64,000 nucleotides of DNA from Haladaptatus sp. DJG-WS-42 (GTDB lineage: Archaea > Halobacteriota > Halobacteria > Halobacteriales > Halococcaceae). Below the pieces are notes generated by a model, which had not been told where the DNA came from, did not search any database, and saw only the letters and a list, made by a program, of their open reading frames with translations. Of this stretch, positions 34,228-42,418 are shown piece by piece; position 1 is the first letter of the stretch; the number at the start of each line of letters is the position of its first letter. The position numbers were made by a program, and so were the translations under genes. The stretch is taken from contig NZ_CP147243.1 of assembly GCF_037198285.1 (NCBI RefSeq), positions 2,162,422 to 2,226,421 of the forward strand. Reading direction: 5' to 3'.

Positions 34228-35550
34228 CTAGAGTGTGAACGTCTGCTCCCGGTGCGTCCTGACTTCTTCCGGGGGTATCTCACGACCACGAATCGTGACA
34301 GGTTGTCCACTTGCCAGCTTCCCAAATTTCGGTCCCTCGGGGATGCCGAGCGTCGCGGCTTTTTCTGGGTCGAACGTCGAAACGCGCGCCACGACAGCAT
34401 CGGTTTCGCGAACGACTTCGTCGTACTTTTCGCGGAGAATCGGGACGAGCGCGTCGATGAAGGCATCTCGGGCGGTTTCGGGCGAAACCGCCGCCCGTCC
34501 TCCAACTCGGGTTCCGGCTTCGTCGGTCGTGAACGCGAGGAGGTGTGTCTCAGCGACCGTCCGCACCGCATCGCGGTCTACGCCCTCCGCCTCTTGGATG
34601 AGCGCGACCGGGAGCGAGACGGTGTCGAACGCGACGGGCCACGTCGCTATCTGGCCGAAGCGAAGACCCGCATCGACCGAGCAGAGCGCTGTTTCGAGTT
34701 CTTTTACGGCGGCAAGTGGCACGTCGCTCGTCTCCTGAACCCACGTCTCGCTCACGACGCGGTAGCCGAGTGCGTCGATGGTGTCTCTGAGGGCGGGTTT
34801 CTCGCCATCGACGACGGCGTACTCCGCGGCGCTCTGTTCGAAGGCGTGGGCGAGCACGTCACGATTCTCGTTGGGGTCGCCCATATCACTCAGACACCAG
34901 TCGGCGGCGATGTGGCCAACCGCCCACGCCGTCTCCTTGACGATGCGCGTGGGGCGCGGGACGTAGTGGCCGCCGCCGAAGCCGACGAGGTGGCGTTCGC
35001 TGTCGGCGGGAACATCTGCAAGGGCGAGGATGGCTTCCGCCACCGCGCGTGCGCCGTCGGGGTCTTCCCACTGTTCTTCGCCGCTCCCGAGTTCCACGAA
35101 CATAGAGGGGACGCCCACGTCTGAGGGGCCGTGGTGGGTACACTCCATCCCCACGTCATAACCCTCGGGCGCGACTTCTTCGAGCGCGTTGATGACGGCT
35201 TTGTGCGCGTTCGGACAGGCGCGGGCGAGGCCGCCGTCGACGCCGCCGTACTCGGCCGGGCCGAAGTTCCCGGTGAAGTGCGCGGTCAGGAGGGGGCCGG
35301 TATCCCCCGCGTGGCGCGAGGCGAACACAATGTACTCAGGGTCAGAGAAGGCGTCTGCGACGGTTTCGAGTTCGAGGTGCAGGTCGTCAAACTCGCGCAG
35401 ACAGAAGTCGTCGGTACGGAGGACGGTGCCACCGCCAACCGCATCCGGTCTGCTGTCGTCTTCGGATTCAGTCCAGTCGGCGAGCGAACGCAGGTGCTCG
35501 CCGATATGGACGGAGGCGGAGTCAGCACGGCTCACGACGAGTGCAATCAC
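34228..35550 (-). CDS. dtdA: D-aminoacyl-tRNA deacylase (archaeal type)
   Basis: 440 residues starting at GTG 35550 (VIALVVSRADSASVHIGEHL). The start is supported by a TATA-like TTTATT 26 bases upstream and by homology to the family's beginning; a 25-residue extension to an ATG at 35625 is Cys/Ser-rich and unlikely. Family phrases: GMECTHHGPSDVGVPSMFVELGSGEEQWEDPDGARAVAEAI, GFGGGHYVPRPTRI and SDMGDPNENRD. It removes D-amino acids from misacylated tRNA, protecting translation. Divergent from the cation antiporter gene. Confidence 0.92.
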   Translation of the reverse strand: MIALVVSRADSASVHIGEHLRSLADWTESEDDSRPDAVGGGTVLRTDDFCLREFDDLHLELETVADAFSDPEYIVFASRHAGDTGPLLTAHFTGNFGPAEYGGVDGGLARACPNAHKAVINALEEVAPEGYDVGMECTHHGPSDVGVPSMFVELGSGEEQWEDPDGARAVAEAILALADVPADSERHLVGFGGGHYVPRPTRIVKETAWAVGHIAADWCLSDMGDPNENRDVLAHAFEQSAAEYAVVDGEKPALRDTIDALGYRVVSETWVQETSDVPLAAVKELETALCSVDAGLRFGQIATWPVAFDTVSLPVALIQEAEGVDRDAVRTVAETHLLAFTTDEAGTRVGGRAAVSPETARDAFIDALVPILREKYDEVVRETDAVVARVSTFDPEKAATLGIPEGPKFGKLASGQPVTIRGREIPPEEVRTHREQTFTL

Positions 35551-35573
35551 GGTGGTGGCTAACAGAGACGAGC

Positions 35574-35579
35574 AATAAA
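35574..35579 (-). promoter_or_regulatory. TATA element of dtdA
   Basis: TTTATT on the minus strand, centred 26 bases before the GTG start at 35550; supports a leaderless GTG-initiated mRNA. Confidence 0.55.
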
Positions 35580-35633
35580 GCCCGTCGGAGTGGGGATAGA
35601 ATCGCTTAATTGAGTTTGTGGACAAGCAAGTCT

Positions 35634-36806
35634 ATGGCACCGCACCTCGGGTTGGTTTCCGTGCCGTTTTTGCCTCGCACGGTCGGAAACGGACTCTTAT
35701 TGCTCGGGTCGTTCGCGTTGCTCCTCCTCGGTGCAGAGGTGTTCACGAACGGTGTCGAGTGGCTCGGACATCGATTTGGCGTCTCAGAAAGCGCGACCGG
35801 AAGCATCCTCGCGGCGGTGGGGACGGCGCTCCCAGAAACCATGATTCCCGTCATCGCCATCCTGCAAGGGGTTGCGACGGGTGACACCTCAGGCGCGGAC
35901 GAAGTCGGCGTCGGCGCGATTCTCGGCGCGCCGTTCATGCTCGCGACGATTGCGATGTTCCTCATCGGCGTGAGCATCCTTTATTTTGCCCGTCGGCGGG
36001 CGTACGGCCCTGAATTTCACTTCAACGAAGTCTCGACCCGTCGTGACCTGAGTTTCTTCCTTGGTGGCTACACGCTCGCGTTCATCGCCGCCCTCATCCA
36101 ACAGCGGACCCTCGAAATCATCATCGCCGTCACGCTCGTTGGCCTCTACGTGTTCTACGTCTATCGCTCGCTCAAAAGCGGCGAACTCATCGAAGGCGAG
36201 GCGCTAGACGACCTGCACCTCGGGTTGTTCATCGAACGCGGTTGGGGGCCGATTCCCGGCGTCGGCGACGCGGCGAATGAGTACAGTAACAACCCCTCTC
36301 GAGGACTGGTCATCGTCCAGACGCTCATCGCACTCGGCCTCATCATCGGCGGCGCACACCTGTTTGTCACGGAAATCGAGTTCTTCTCGGCAGAAGTGCT
36401 CACCATTCCCGCGGCCGTCGTCGCCCTCCTGCTCGCACCACTCGCCACGGAACTGCCGGAAAAGTTCAACAGCATCATTTGGATTTCCCAAGACAAAGAC
36501 ACGCTCGCGATTGGCAACATTACGGGCGCGATGGCGTTTCAGGGGACGCTTCCGGTCACACTTGGCATCCTGTTCACCTCGTGGAATCTCACGCTTGAGT
36601 GGGGCACTGCGGGCTTCCTGAACGCCTTTTCTGCGATTCTTGCCATCGTGTCTGCCGCGTTGCTCTACACACGCGCTCGGTCGGTGAACGAGGGGAACAT
36701 GAAGCCGCTGCCGTTCCTCATCGGCGGCGCATTCTACGTCGTGTTCATCATCGTCCTCGTCTACCACGTCGTGGTTCTCGACCTGTCCGTCGTTGGCGGA
36801 CACTAA
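35634..36806 (+). CDS. Sodium/calcium exchanger-family cation antiporter
   Basis: 390 residues from MAPHLGLVSVPFLPRTVGNGLLLLGSFALLLLGAEVFTNGVEWLG at 35634. About ten membrane helices are arranged as two inverted halves, each with a CaCA alpha-repeat: SESATGSILAAVGTALPETMIPVIAILQG in the first, and PAAVVALLLAPLATELPEKFNSIIWI in the second, where the acidic residues (PET, PEK) bind the cation. It exchanges Na+ or H+ against Ca2+ or another divalent ion across the cytoplasmic membrane. A TTAATTGA element 25 bases upstream of the ATG suggests a leaderless mRNA. Confidence 0.9.
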   Translation: MAPHLGLVSVPFLPRTVGNGLLLLGSFALLLLGAEVFTNGVEWLGHRFGVSESATGSILAAVGTALPETMIPVIAILQGVATGDTSGADEVGVGAILGAPFMLATIAMFLIGVSILYFARRRAYGPEFHFNEVSTRRDLSFFLGGYTLAFIAALIQQRTLEIIIAVTLVGLYVFYVYRSLKSGELIEGEALDDLHLGLFIERGWGPIPGVGDAANEYSNNPSRGLVIVQTLIALGLIIGGAHLFVTEIEFFSAEVLTIPAAVVALLLAPLATELPEKFNSIIWISQDKDTLAIGNITGAMAFQGTLPVTLGILFTSWNLTLEWGTAGFLNAFSAILAIVSAALLYTRARSVNEGNMKPLPFLIGGAFYVVFIIVLVYHVVVLDLSVVGGH

Positions 36807-36863
36807 CCCCAATTTCTGCCCGGAGGCGACTGTTTTATTCGGCGCTATCGCGTGGCCACAGCC

Positions 36864-37661
36864 ATGCAGGTGTTCGGCCTTCTTGGCAACCCAGTCACCC
36901 ACTCACTCTCGCCACCGATGCACGAGGCGGCGTACACAGACCTCGGAATCGACGCGCGCTACGTCACCTTCGAACCCGCGCCAGAAGACCTCGAAGCCGC
37001 CATTCTCGGCGCACAGGCACTCGGCATCTCGGGTCTCAACGTGACGATTCCGTTCAAACAGGACGTCCTCAACTTCGTTGAACCCGACGACCTCGCCGCG
37101 CGTATCGGCGCGGTCAACACTATCGACTTCTCGGGTGAGACGCCAACGGGCCACAATACGGACGCAATCGGTGCGGTGCGCGCCCTGCGCGACCACGACG
37201 TAACACTCGACGGAACAGCTGTTGTCGTCGGTGCAGGAGGGGCCGGGCGTGCAATCGCCTTCGGCCTCGCAGACGAGGGGATGAGCGTGCGAATCGCCAA
37301 CCGCACCGAGCAGAAAGCCCACGACCTCGCCGCCGCCGTCCCGAACGCGACCGGTCATGGCCTCTTCGACCTCGACACGCTGCTCGAAGCTGCCACCGTC
37401 CTCGTGAACGCGACGAGTGTCGGCATGGAAACCGACGAGACGCCGGTTCCGAGCACCGCACTCCACGACGGGCTGGCCGTGCTCGATGCAGTATATCGCC
37501 CGCTCGAGACCCGCCTCCTGCGCGACGCTCGCGCCGTTGGTGCGACGACGGTCGATGGCGCGTGGATGTTGCTCTACCAGGGCGTCGAAGCCTTCGAGCG
37601 GTGGACAGGCCGCGACGCGCCCGTTTCGGTCATGAATATCGCGTTACGTGAACGTCTTTAA
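36864..37661 (+). CDS. aroE: Shikimate dehydrogenase
   Basis: 265 residues starting [34 protein letters not shown] at 36864 (a GTG at 36852 is a less likely start). The shikimate-binding [10 protein letters not shown] and [12 protein letters not shown] (catalytic Lys) motifs, [11 protein letters not shown], and the NADP-binding [19 protein letters not shown] are all present. It reduces 3-dehydroshikimate in the chorismate pathway. The gene is 58 bases after the antiporter and upstream of the chorismate-using pabB-like gene, so it may feed the downstream three-gene set. Confidence 0.95.
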   Translation: MQVFGLLGNPVTHSLSPPMHEAAYTDLGIDARYVTFEPAPEDLEAAILGAQALGISGLNVTIPFKQDVLNFVEPDDLAARIGAVNTIDFSGETPTGHNTDAIGAVRALRDHDVTLDGTAVVVGAGGAGRAIAFGLADEGMSVRIANRTEQKAHDLAAAVPNATGHGLFDLDTLLEAATVLVNATSVGMETDETPVPSTALHDGLAVLDAVYRPLETRLLRDARAVGATTVDGAWMLLYQGVEAFERWTGRDAPVSVMNIALRERL

Positions 37662-37686
37662 GTGCGACGCCTTTCTATCGGTTGTC

Positions 37687-38277
37687 ATGGGTCTGTTTGA
37701 CTGGCTGAAATCGGTACTCGGAATGAACGGGTCGCGCCCTGACCAGCGCGACAGCGAGCGTGTCGGCGGTTCAAGCGCTAACCGTGCAGACACTTCTTCT
37801 CACTCCTCCCCCGCGGCGTCGACTGAGACGACGGCTGCGGCCTCCACAGAGACGCTGACGGACGAGGCCGACGAGGAAGTCGGCGCGGCCGAACCCGCAG
37901 AGGCGGTCGCCCCTGCGGACACGAGCACGGAGGTCTCGGAGGCGGAACCAATCCGGGAGGCGGCAGAAACAAGCGACGATGCGGCCGCCGAAGAAACGGA
38001 CGCGGCAGCCTCCACGGAGACGCTGACGGACGAAGCCGACGAGGAAGTCGGCGCGGCCGAACCCGCAGAGGCTGCCGGTCCAACCGGCGGCGACGCTGGC
38101 GAGCCACTCACCGTCATCAAGGGCATCGGCCCGGCCTACGCAGACCGCCTCGAAGCGGCTGGTATCGGTTCGATTGCCGACCTCGCCGCGGCCGACCCGG
38201 GCGAAATCGGCGCGGAAATCGACGTCTCACCAAAGCGCGTCGGGCGCTGGATTGAGCGCGCGAAACACCGCGTCTAA
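37687..38277 (+). CDS. Helix-hairpin-helix protein with duplicated acidic linker
   Basis: 196 residues from [28 protein letters not shown] at 37687. The central region is an acidic, Ala/Thr-rich low-complexity linker in which a 23-codon unit ([23 protein letters not shown]) occurs twice, at residues 51-73 and 107-129. The C-terminal domain ([56 protein letters not shown]) is a helix-hairpin-helix of the DUF4332/Rad51-N type. It probably binds nucleic acid or a protein partner. It lies in the run between aroE and the pabB-like gene. Confidence 0.85.
   Translation: MGLFDWLKSVLGMNGSRPDQRDSERVGGSSANRADTSSHSSPAASTETTAAASTETLTDEADEEVGAAEPAEAVAPADTSTEVSEAEPIREAAETSDDAAAEETDAAASTETLTDEADEEVGAAEPAEAAGPTGGDAGEPLTVIKGIGPAYADRLEAAGIGSIADLAAADPGEIGAEIDVSPKRVGRWIERAKHRV
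37837..38073 (+). repeat. Two near-identical 69-bp units inside the HhH gene
   Basis: Units at 37837-37905 and 38005-38073 encode the same 23 residues and differ only at a few third codon positions, implying recent duplication or gene conversion inside the gene. Confidence 0.85.
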
Positions 38278-38326
38278 AACGCGACGAACCGCAAGAGGGT
38301 TAGTCGCACACTGTCTTCGATTCTGC

Positions 38327-39805
38327 ATGACTGGGCCAACCGTCGTGACCGACAGGGCCTCGTTCCGGGCAACGGCGCGCGACGCTCCTTCTGGGGCGCG
38401 CGTGCCGGTCGAGGTACAGGTCACGGTTGCCGACCCGTTTCTCGCCTATCGCCGCGCGCGTGCAGACACAGACGGTGTGTTTCTGGAAACGACTGGCGGG
38501 CAAACTGGTTTTGGCATGTTCGCCACCGACCCCATAGACCGCCTCGAAACGACGTTTACTGGCTATTCTCCCGACGGCTCGGCTTCGCTCACTGCGCTCA
38601 CCGACCGCCTCGACTCTGAGACGCTCGTCCGCGGCGACTGCGACGTACCCTACCCCTGTGGCGCGCTCGGCTGGCTGTCGTACGACCTTGCCCGCGAACT
38701 CGAACGCCTTCCCGATACAACCGCAGACGACCGCGGACTTCCCCAACTCCAAGTCGGCGTCTACGACCGCATTGCCTCGTGGGAGGAGCCCCACGAGGGC
38801 GACGTGACGCTCCGCATCACCGCGTGTCCGACGATTGGCGACGACATAGACGCCGCCTACGACGCGGGAACAGAACGGGCGATGGAACTCGCAGACGCAT
38901 CACTCTCGGGCGACCCGAGCGTTTCGCCCCCGGCTCCGACGACCGAGCCGGTCACGTTCGAATCCGACTGCGACCGCGACGAGTTCGCGGCGCAGGTTCG
39001 CCGCGTGAAACGCTACATCCGCGACGGTGACACCTTCCAAGCGAACATCTCCCAACGCCTGTCTGCGCCAGCCACGATTCATCCCGTCGAGGCGTACGCC
39101 GCCCTTCGTCGGGTGAACCCCGCACCGTACTCTGGGCTCATGGAGTTCCCCGGCGTCGACCTCGTGAGCGCGAGTCCGGAACTCTTACTCGATGTAGAGG
39201 GTCGTCACGCGACGACCGAACCGATTGCGGGGACTCGCCCACGGGGCCACACCAAGGAAGAAGACACCCAACTCGAAGCCGACCTGCTCGGTGATGAAAA
39301 AGAGCGCGCGGAACACGCCATGCTCGTCGATTTGGAGCGAAACGACCTCGGCAAAGTGTGCGAGTACGGCACGGTCGAGGTGAGCGAATACCGCCGTGTC
39401 GACCGCTATTCAGAGGTTATGCACCTCGTTTCGCTCGTAGAGGGAACGCTGCGCGAGGACGTGACGCTCGCGGACGCCGTCGCCGCTGTGTTCCCCGGCG
39501 GAACCATCACGGGCGCGCCGAAACCCCGGACGATGGAGATAATTGAGGAGGTCGAAACCACCCGACGTGGCCCCTACACCGGGAGCATGGGCGTGTTCGG
39601 CTTCGATGGGAAGGCTACCTTGAACATCATCATCCGCACGCTCGTCCGTCACGCAGACCGCTACTACCTGCGCGTCGGCGCAGGCATCGTCCACGACTCG
39701 GTCCCAGACCGCGAATACGACGAGACGCTCGATAAGGGCCGGGCGCTCGTGAACGCCATGGACGAGGCCCTCGGCGAACAGGCTGCGATGGAGGTCGAAG
39801 AGTGA
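38327..39805 (+). CDS. pabB: Chorismate-binding enzyme: aminodeoxychorismate synthase component I (PabB) or anthranilate synthase (TrpE)-like
   Basis: 492 residues starting [38 protein letters not shown] at 38327. The chorismate-binding core has [38 protein letters not shown] at residues 299-307, [41 protein letters not shown] and GRALVNAM. Classic PabB carries Lys where the Ala of PIAGT stands (TrpE type), so sequence alone leans towards TrpE. The neighbours decide otherwise: the gene is followed by an amidotransferase subunit (ATGA overlap) and a class IV aminotransferase, the pabB-pabA-pabC set for p-aminobenzoate. The N-terminal Trp-sensing LLES motif is degenerate. Confidence 0.82.
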   Translation: MTGPTVVTDRASFRATARDAPSGARVPVEVQVTVADPFLAYRRARADTDGVFLETTGGQTGFGMFATDPIDRLETTFTGYSPDGSASLTALTDRLDSETLVRGDCDVPYPCGALGWLSYDLARELERLPDTTADDRGLPQLQVGVYDRIASWEEPHEGDVTLRITACPTIGDDIDAAYDAGTERAMELADASLSGDPSVSPPAPTTEPVTFESDCDRDEFAAQVRRVKRYIRDGDTFQANISQRLSAPATIHPVEAYAALRRVNPAPYSGLMEFPGVDLVSASPELLLDVEGRHATTEPIAGTRPRGHTKEEDTQLEADLLGDEKERAEHAMLVDLERNDLGKVCEYGTVEVSEYRRVDRYSEVMHLVSLVEGTLREDVTLADAVAAVFPGGTITGAPKPRTMEIIEEVETTRRGPYTGSMGVFGFDGKATLNIIIRTLVRHADRYYLRVGAGIVHDSVPDREYDETLDKGRALVNAMDEALGEQAAMEVEE

Positions 39806-40425
39806 TTCTCGTCATCGACAACTACGACTCGTTCGTCTACAACCTCGTGCAGTACGTTGGAGAGGCGGTCACCTCTCCATGCCCTGCGGAGAGATCGCAG
39901 GATGTCGGCGAATTTCATTCGGACGTCCTCGTAAAGCGCAACGACGCGCTCACCGTTTCTGACATTCGCGACCTCGACCCCGACGGCATCGTCGTCTCGC
40001 CCGGCCCGGGAACGCCTGAAGACGCGGGCATCTCGATGGCAATCTTTGCGGAACTCGACTACCCGACGCTCGGCGTCTGTCTCGGCCATCAGGCGCTCTG
40101 TGCGGCGAACGGCGCGTCCGTGGGCCACGCGCCCGAGGTCATCCACGGCAAGTTCTCGCAGATGGTACACGACGGCGAAGGCATCTATCGAGGACTTCCG
40201 AACCCACTCAAAGTCGGGCGATATCACTCGCTCGCAGTTCGGCGCGAAGACCTCCCCGACAGCCTCACGGAGACGGCCTACACCGAGGACGAACACGGCG
40301 TCGTGATGGGCGTTCGCCACACCGAAAAGCCCCACGAGGGCGTCCAGTTTCATCCGGAAAGCATCCTGACCGACGCGGGCAAGCAGTTGATTGCGAACTT
40401 CATCGACCAATGTACTTCCACGTAA
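39802..40425 (+). CDS. pabA: Glutamine amidotransferase subunit (PabA) with a 16-residue insertion
   Basis: 207 residues. Class I amidotransferase motifs are intact: [29 protein letters not shown], the nucleophile Cys in [14 protein letters not shown], and the His-Glu pair in GVQFHPESI. It supplies ammonia to the PabB-like subunit. Its start overlaps that gene by ATGA. Between QYVGE and [11 protein letters not shown] there is an extra 16-residue segment ([16 protein letters not shown]) that breaks the usual helix-turn-strand join and ends with a second VGE. It is encoded by two tandem hairpins. The reading frame is preserved and all catalytic residues remain. Confidence 0.88.
   Translation: MILVIDNYDSFVYNLVQYVGEAVTSPCPAERSQDVGEFHSDVLVKRNDALTVSDIRDLDPDGIVVSPGPGTPEDAGISMAIFAELDYPTLGVCLGHQALCAANGASVGHAPEVIHGKFSQMVHDGEGIYRGLPNPLKVGRYHSLAVRREDLPDSLTETAYTEDEHGVVMGVRHTEKPHEGVQFHPESILTDAGKQLIANFIDQCTST
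39858..39901. repeat. Tandem hairpins forming an in-frame insertion in pabA
   Basis: Hairpin 1: TGGAGAGG (39858-39865), loop CGGTCA, CCTCTCCA (39872-39879). Hairpin 2: CCTGCG (39883-39888), loop GAGAGAT, CGCAGG (39896-39901). They lie within the 48-bp extra segment of the gene (39865-39912). The ends carry near-identical GTTGGAGAG and GTCGGCGAA codons. Confidence 0.85.
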
Positions 40426-41291
40426 ACGGCGAGCTCGTTCCCGAAGATCAGGCCACCGTCTCGGTGCGTGACCGCGGATTCATGTACGGCGACGCCGCCT
40501 TCGAGACGCTTCGCGCCTACGGCGGCGAGGTGTTCGAGTGGGACGCCCACGCCGACCGCCTTTCCCGGACGTGCGAGACGCTGGCGCTCGACCACGGACT
40601 GTCTGACGACGACTTACTCGACCGGATTCACGAAACGTTGGAGGCGAACAACCTGACTGAAGCCTACGTCAAACTCTCCATCTCGCGGGGCGTCCAACCC
40701 GGCAAGCTCACTCCCAACCCCGAAATCGACCCAACCGTGGTCGTCATCGTCAAAGAACTGCCACGCGGCGGCACGACGGGCACGCCAGTCTGGGCCGACC
40801 CCGCCGTCGTCCAGACGGTGAAAACCCGACGGATTCCGAACGAGGCGATTCCCGCCTCAGCGAAGACGCACAACTACCTCAACGGGATTCTCGCGCGTCT
40901 CGAACTCCAAAGAGCATCCTCAGACACCTACCAACCAGACGAAGCCCTCATCCGCGACGCCGATGGGAACATCGCGGAGGGCGCGACGAGCAACGTGTTT
41001 TTCGTCATCGACAACGCGCTCCGGACGCCCGCGACGACCGGTCCCGTTCTCCCCGGCGTCACCCGCGATGTGGTGCTCAAACTTGCCCGCGAGCAGGGGA
41101 TTCCGGTCGAAGAAGGAACCTACACGCCCGACCAACTCCGCCGCGCGGACGAAGCCTTCCTCACGAACACGACGTGGGAACTCCGTCCGATTTCCACGGT
41201 AGACGGCATCGAAGTCGGCGGCGGCCCCGTCACCGACCTGCTCTCGCTCGTTTTCAACGAATACGTCGAAGCACGACACTACGGCGAGTGA
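40410..41291 (+). CDS. pabC: Class IV aminotransferase fold enzyme (aminodeoxychorismate lyase-like)
   Basis: 293 residues, PLP fold type IV. Motifs: SVRDRGFMYGDAAFETLRAY, VKLSISRGV, the PLP-Lys region AIPASAKTHNYLNGILARLEL (Lys in SAKTHNYL), and EGATSNVFFV, VLPGVTRDVVLKLAREQGIPVEE, FLTNTTWELRPIS. Sequence alone does not separate 4-amino-4-deoxychorismate lyase (PabC) from branched-chain aminotransferase (IlvE), but the third position in the pab-type operon and the start 16 bases inside pabA favour PabC. It would release p-aminobenzoate and pyruvate for folate synthesis. Confidence 0.82.
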   Translation: MYFHVNGELVPEDQATVSVRDRGFMYGDAAFETLRAYGGEVFEWDAHADRLSRTCETLALDHGLSDDDLLDRIHETLEANNLTEAYVKLSISRGVQPGKLTPNPEIDPTVVVIVKELPRGGTTGTPVWADPAVVQTVKTRRIPNEAIPASAKTHNYLNGILARLELQRASSDTYQPDEALIRDADGNIAEGATSNVFFVIDNALRTPATTGPVLPGVTRDVVLKLAREQGIPVEEGTYTPDQLRRADEAFLTNTTWELRPISTVDGIEVGGGPVTDLLSLVFNEYVEARHYGE

Positions 41292-41336
41292 AGGGCTCGA
41301 TTCGGAATGTGCGGTGCGGAGGCGGGAGCAGTGCTG

Positions 41337-41372
41337 TTGCGGCAGGCGGGGCTGTGCGGTTGCGGCAGGCGG
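41337..41372 (+). repeat. 13-bp direct repeat in a G-rich intergenic region
   Basis: TTGCGGCAGGCGG occurs at 41337-41349 and 41360-41372, a period of 23 bases, within a stretch of GTGCGG/GCGG-like sequence in the 218 bases between pabC and the Rieske gene. No coding potential: small open frames here give Cys/Arg-rich peptides. Confidence 0.7.
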
Positions 41373-41509
41373 TGTGGTTCAGGGACGTCGGCTACTCGGA
41401 GTCACTTTCTCGGACTTCTTTGCGTTCGTTGCAGTGCTGTCGTTGCTTCCTCTGCACTTTTCAAATCGAGAACCACAAACGTTGAAACCACCCTGTCCTA
41501 ACGCGCAGT

Positions 41510-41926
41510 ATGGACGAGGCTAGTCGTATCGCGCCGCTCTCAGACATCCCCGCGGACAGCACGCTCTTGTTCACCGTCCGCGAGGGGTTCGACAAGGTCG
41601 AAGTCATCTGTATCGAACTCGAAGACAGCGTCGCCGCGTGGCGAAACTACTGCCAGCACTGGACGGACGTGCGCCTCGACAAGGGAAGCGGTGCCTACGT
41701 CAGAGACGGCGAAATCGTCTGTGAGAAACACGGCGCGTACTTCGAGGGCAATTCCGGACTGTGTACGCTCGGGCCATGTGAGGGCGCGGTACTCAACGAC
41801 GTGGACGTGGCCGTCGAAGACGGCGACGTGTATCTGACTGACGAACGCTACGAGTTCGCACACATCGGGCCCTCGGGCGAGTACGATTTGTCCTCGGGCG
41901 GGCGAATCGATTTCGCCGGAAATTAG
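41510..41926 (+). CDS. Rieske [2Fe-2S] domain protein
   Basis: 138 residues. The Rieske ligands are AWRNYCQHWTDVRLD (C-x-H) and IVCEKHGAYFEGNSGLCTLGPCEGAVL (C-x2-H), with a longer than usual spacing of about 20 residues between them. It would bind a [2Fe-2S] cluster. There is no membrane helix or oxygenase partner, so a soluble electron carrier or a ferredoxin-like domain is most likely. The gene follows the pab-type operon after 218 bases and shares a TTAG stop tetranucleotide with the convergent HTH gene. Confidence 0.9.
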   Translation: MDEASRIAPLSDIPADSTLLFTVREGFDKVEVICIELEDSVAAWRNYCQHWTDVRLDKGSGAYVRDGEIVCEKHGAYFEGNSGLCTLGPCEGAVLNDVDVAVEDGDVYLTDERYEFAHIGPSGEYDLSSGGRIDFAGN

Positions 41927-42219
41927 GTCGCCTCGACGCGGAAGGCCGGTTCGGTCAGACTCTCGTGTTTGCACTCGGGACAGCGCGAGGGAAGGTTCGC
42001 GGGTTCGTCGAAACGGTCGAATCCACAGTTCTTGCACGCGGGCGGCGCGACGAGGAGTTGCTCACCGGTTCCGTCGAGTGTTTTTGCGACGTGCTGGATG
42101 TGAGAGAGAATCGCGTGTGGCGTCAGTTCGAGCGCCACGGCGAGTTCGCTGGCGGTTGCGGTTTCGCCACGAAGGTGGTCTGCGATGCGCTGTCGAGTGG
42201 TTTGCTCTGCTTCGCGCAT
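41923..42219 (-). CDS. HTH/zinc-ribbon transcriptional regulator (COG3357 type)
   Basis: 98 residues: an N-terminal helix-turn-helix (TTRQRIADHLRGETATASELAVALELTPHAILSHIQHVAKTL) and a C-terminal zinc ribbon (APPACKNCGFDRFDEPANLPSRCPECKHESLTEPAF) with four cysteines in two CxxC pairs. The combination is the archaeal COG3357-type predicted regulator. It is divergent from the sugar nucleotidyltransferase gene; several GAGTA/TACTC elements between them could be its own operators. It overlaps the Rieske stop by four bases. Confidence 0.88.
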   Translation of the reverse strand: MREAEQTTRQRIADHLRGETATASELAVALELTPHAILSHIQHVAKTLDGTGEQLLVAPPACKNCGFDRFDEPANLPSRCPECKHESLTEPAFRVEAT

Positions 42220-42245
42220 ATACGAGGGTGCGTCCGCCGTGAGTA

Positions 42246-42254
42246 ACTACTTAT
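42246..42254 (-). promoter_or_regulatory. Possible TATA element of the HTH/Zn-ribbon gene
   Basis: Minus-strand AATAAGTAG is about 30 bases from the ATG at 42219, leaving a short leader. It lies next to GAGTA at 42241. Confidence 0.35.
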
Positions 42255-42281
42255 TGGCGAGGCGACTCACTGAACCAACGA

Positions 42282-42299
42282 CGAGTACTTTTATACTCG
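42282..42299. promoter_or_regulatory. Inverted repeat CGAGTA-N6-TACTCG around a TATA-like core
   Basis: CGAGTA at 42282-42287 and TACTCG at 42294-42299 flank CTTTTA, so the palindrome covers a TTTTATA-like promoter core. If used for the nucleotidyltransferase it implies a leader of about 100 bases. Confidence 0.45.
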
Positions 42300-42394
42300 G
42301 TGCTTTGGGCTACGTTACCGATTCGCTCATTGGCCCTCGATTTTTCGCCAGTTCAATTACGCTGACTGTCCGGTATGAGGCAAAAAGGTCTTAG

Positions 42395-42411
42395 CTACTC
42401 GCTTTGAGTAG
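42395..42411. promoter_or_regulatory. Inverted repeat CTACTC-N5-GAGTAG just before the nucleotidyltransferase start
   Basis: The hairpin CTACTC-GCTTT-GAGTAG ends 8 bases before the ATG at 42419 and repeats the TACTC/GAGTA core of the palindrome 100 bases upstream. Confidence 0.45.
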
Positions 42412-42418
42412 TCGAACT

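Noticed and set aside
39856-39912. Frameshift pair or intein in pabA
   Set aside because: The frame is continuous, 48 bp is far too short for an intein, and removing the segment restores the family sequence in phase, so insertion is the simplest reading.
41307-41523. Overlapping 64-69 codon frames between pabC and the Rieske gene
   Set aside because: Cys/Arg-rich products generated by the G-rich repeat; no start context or homology.
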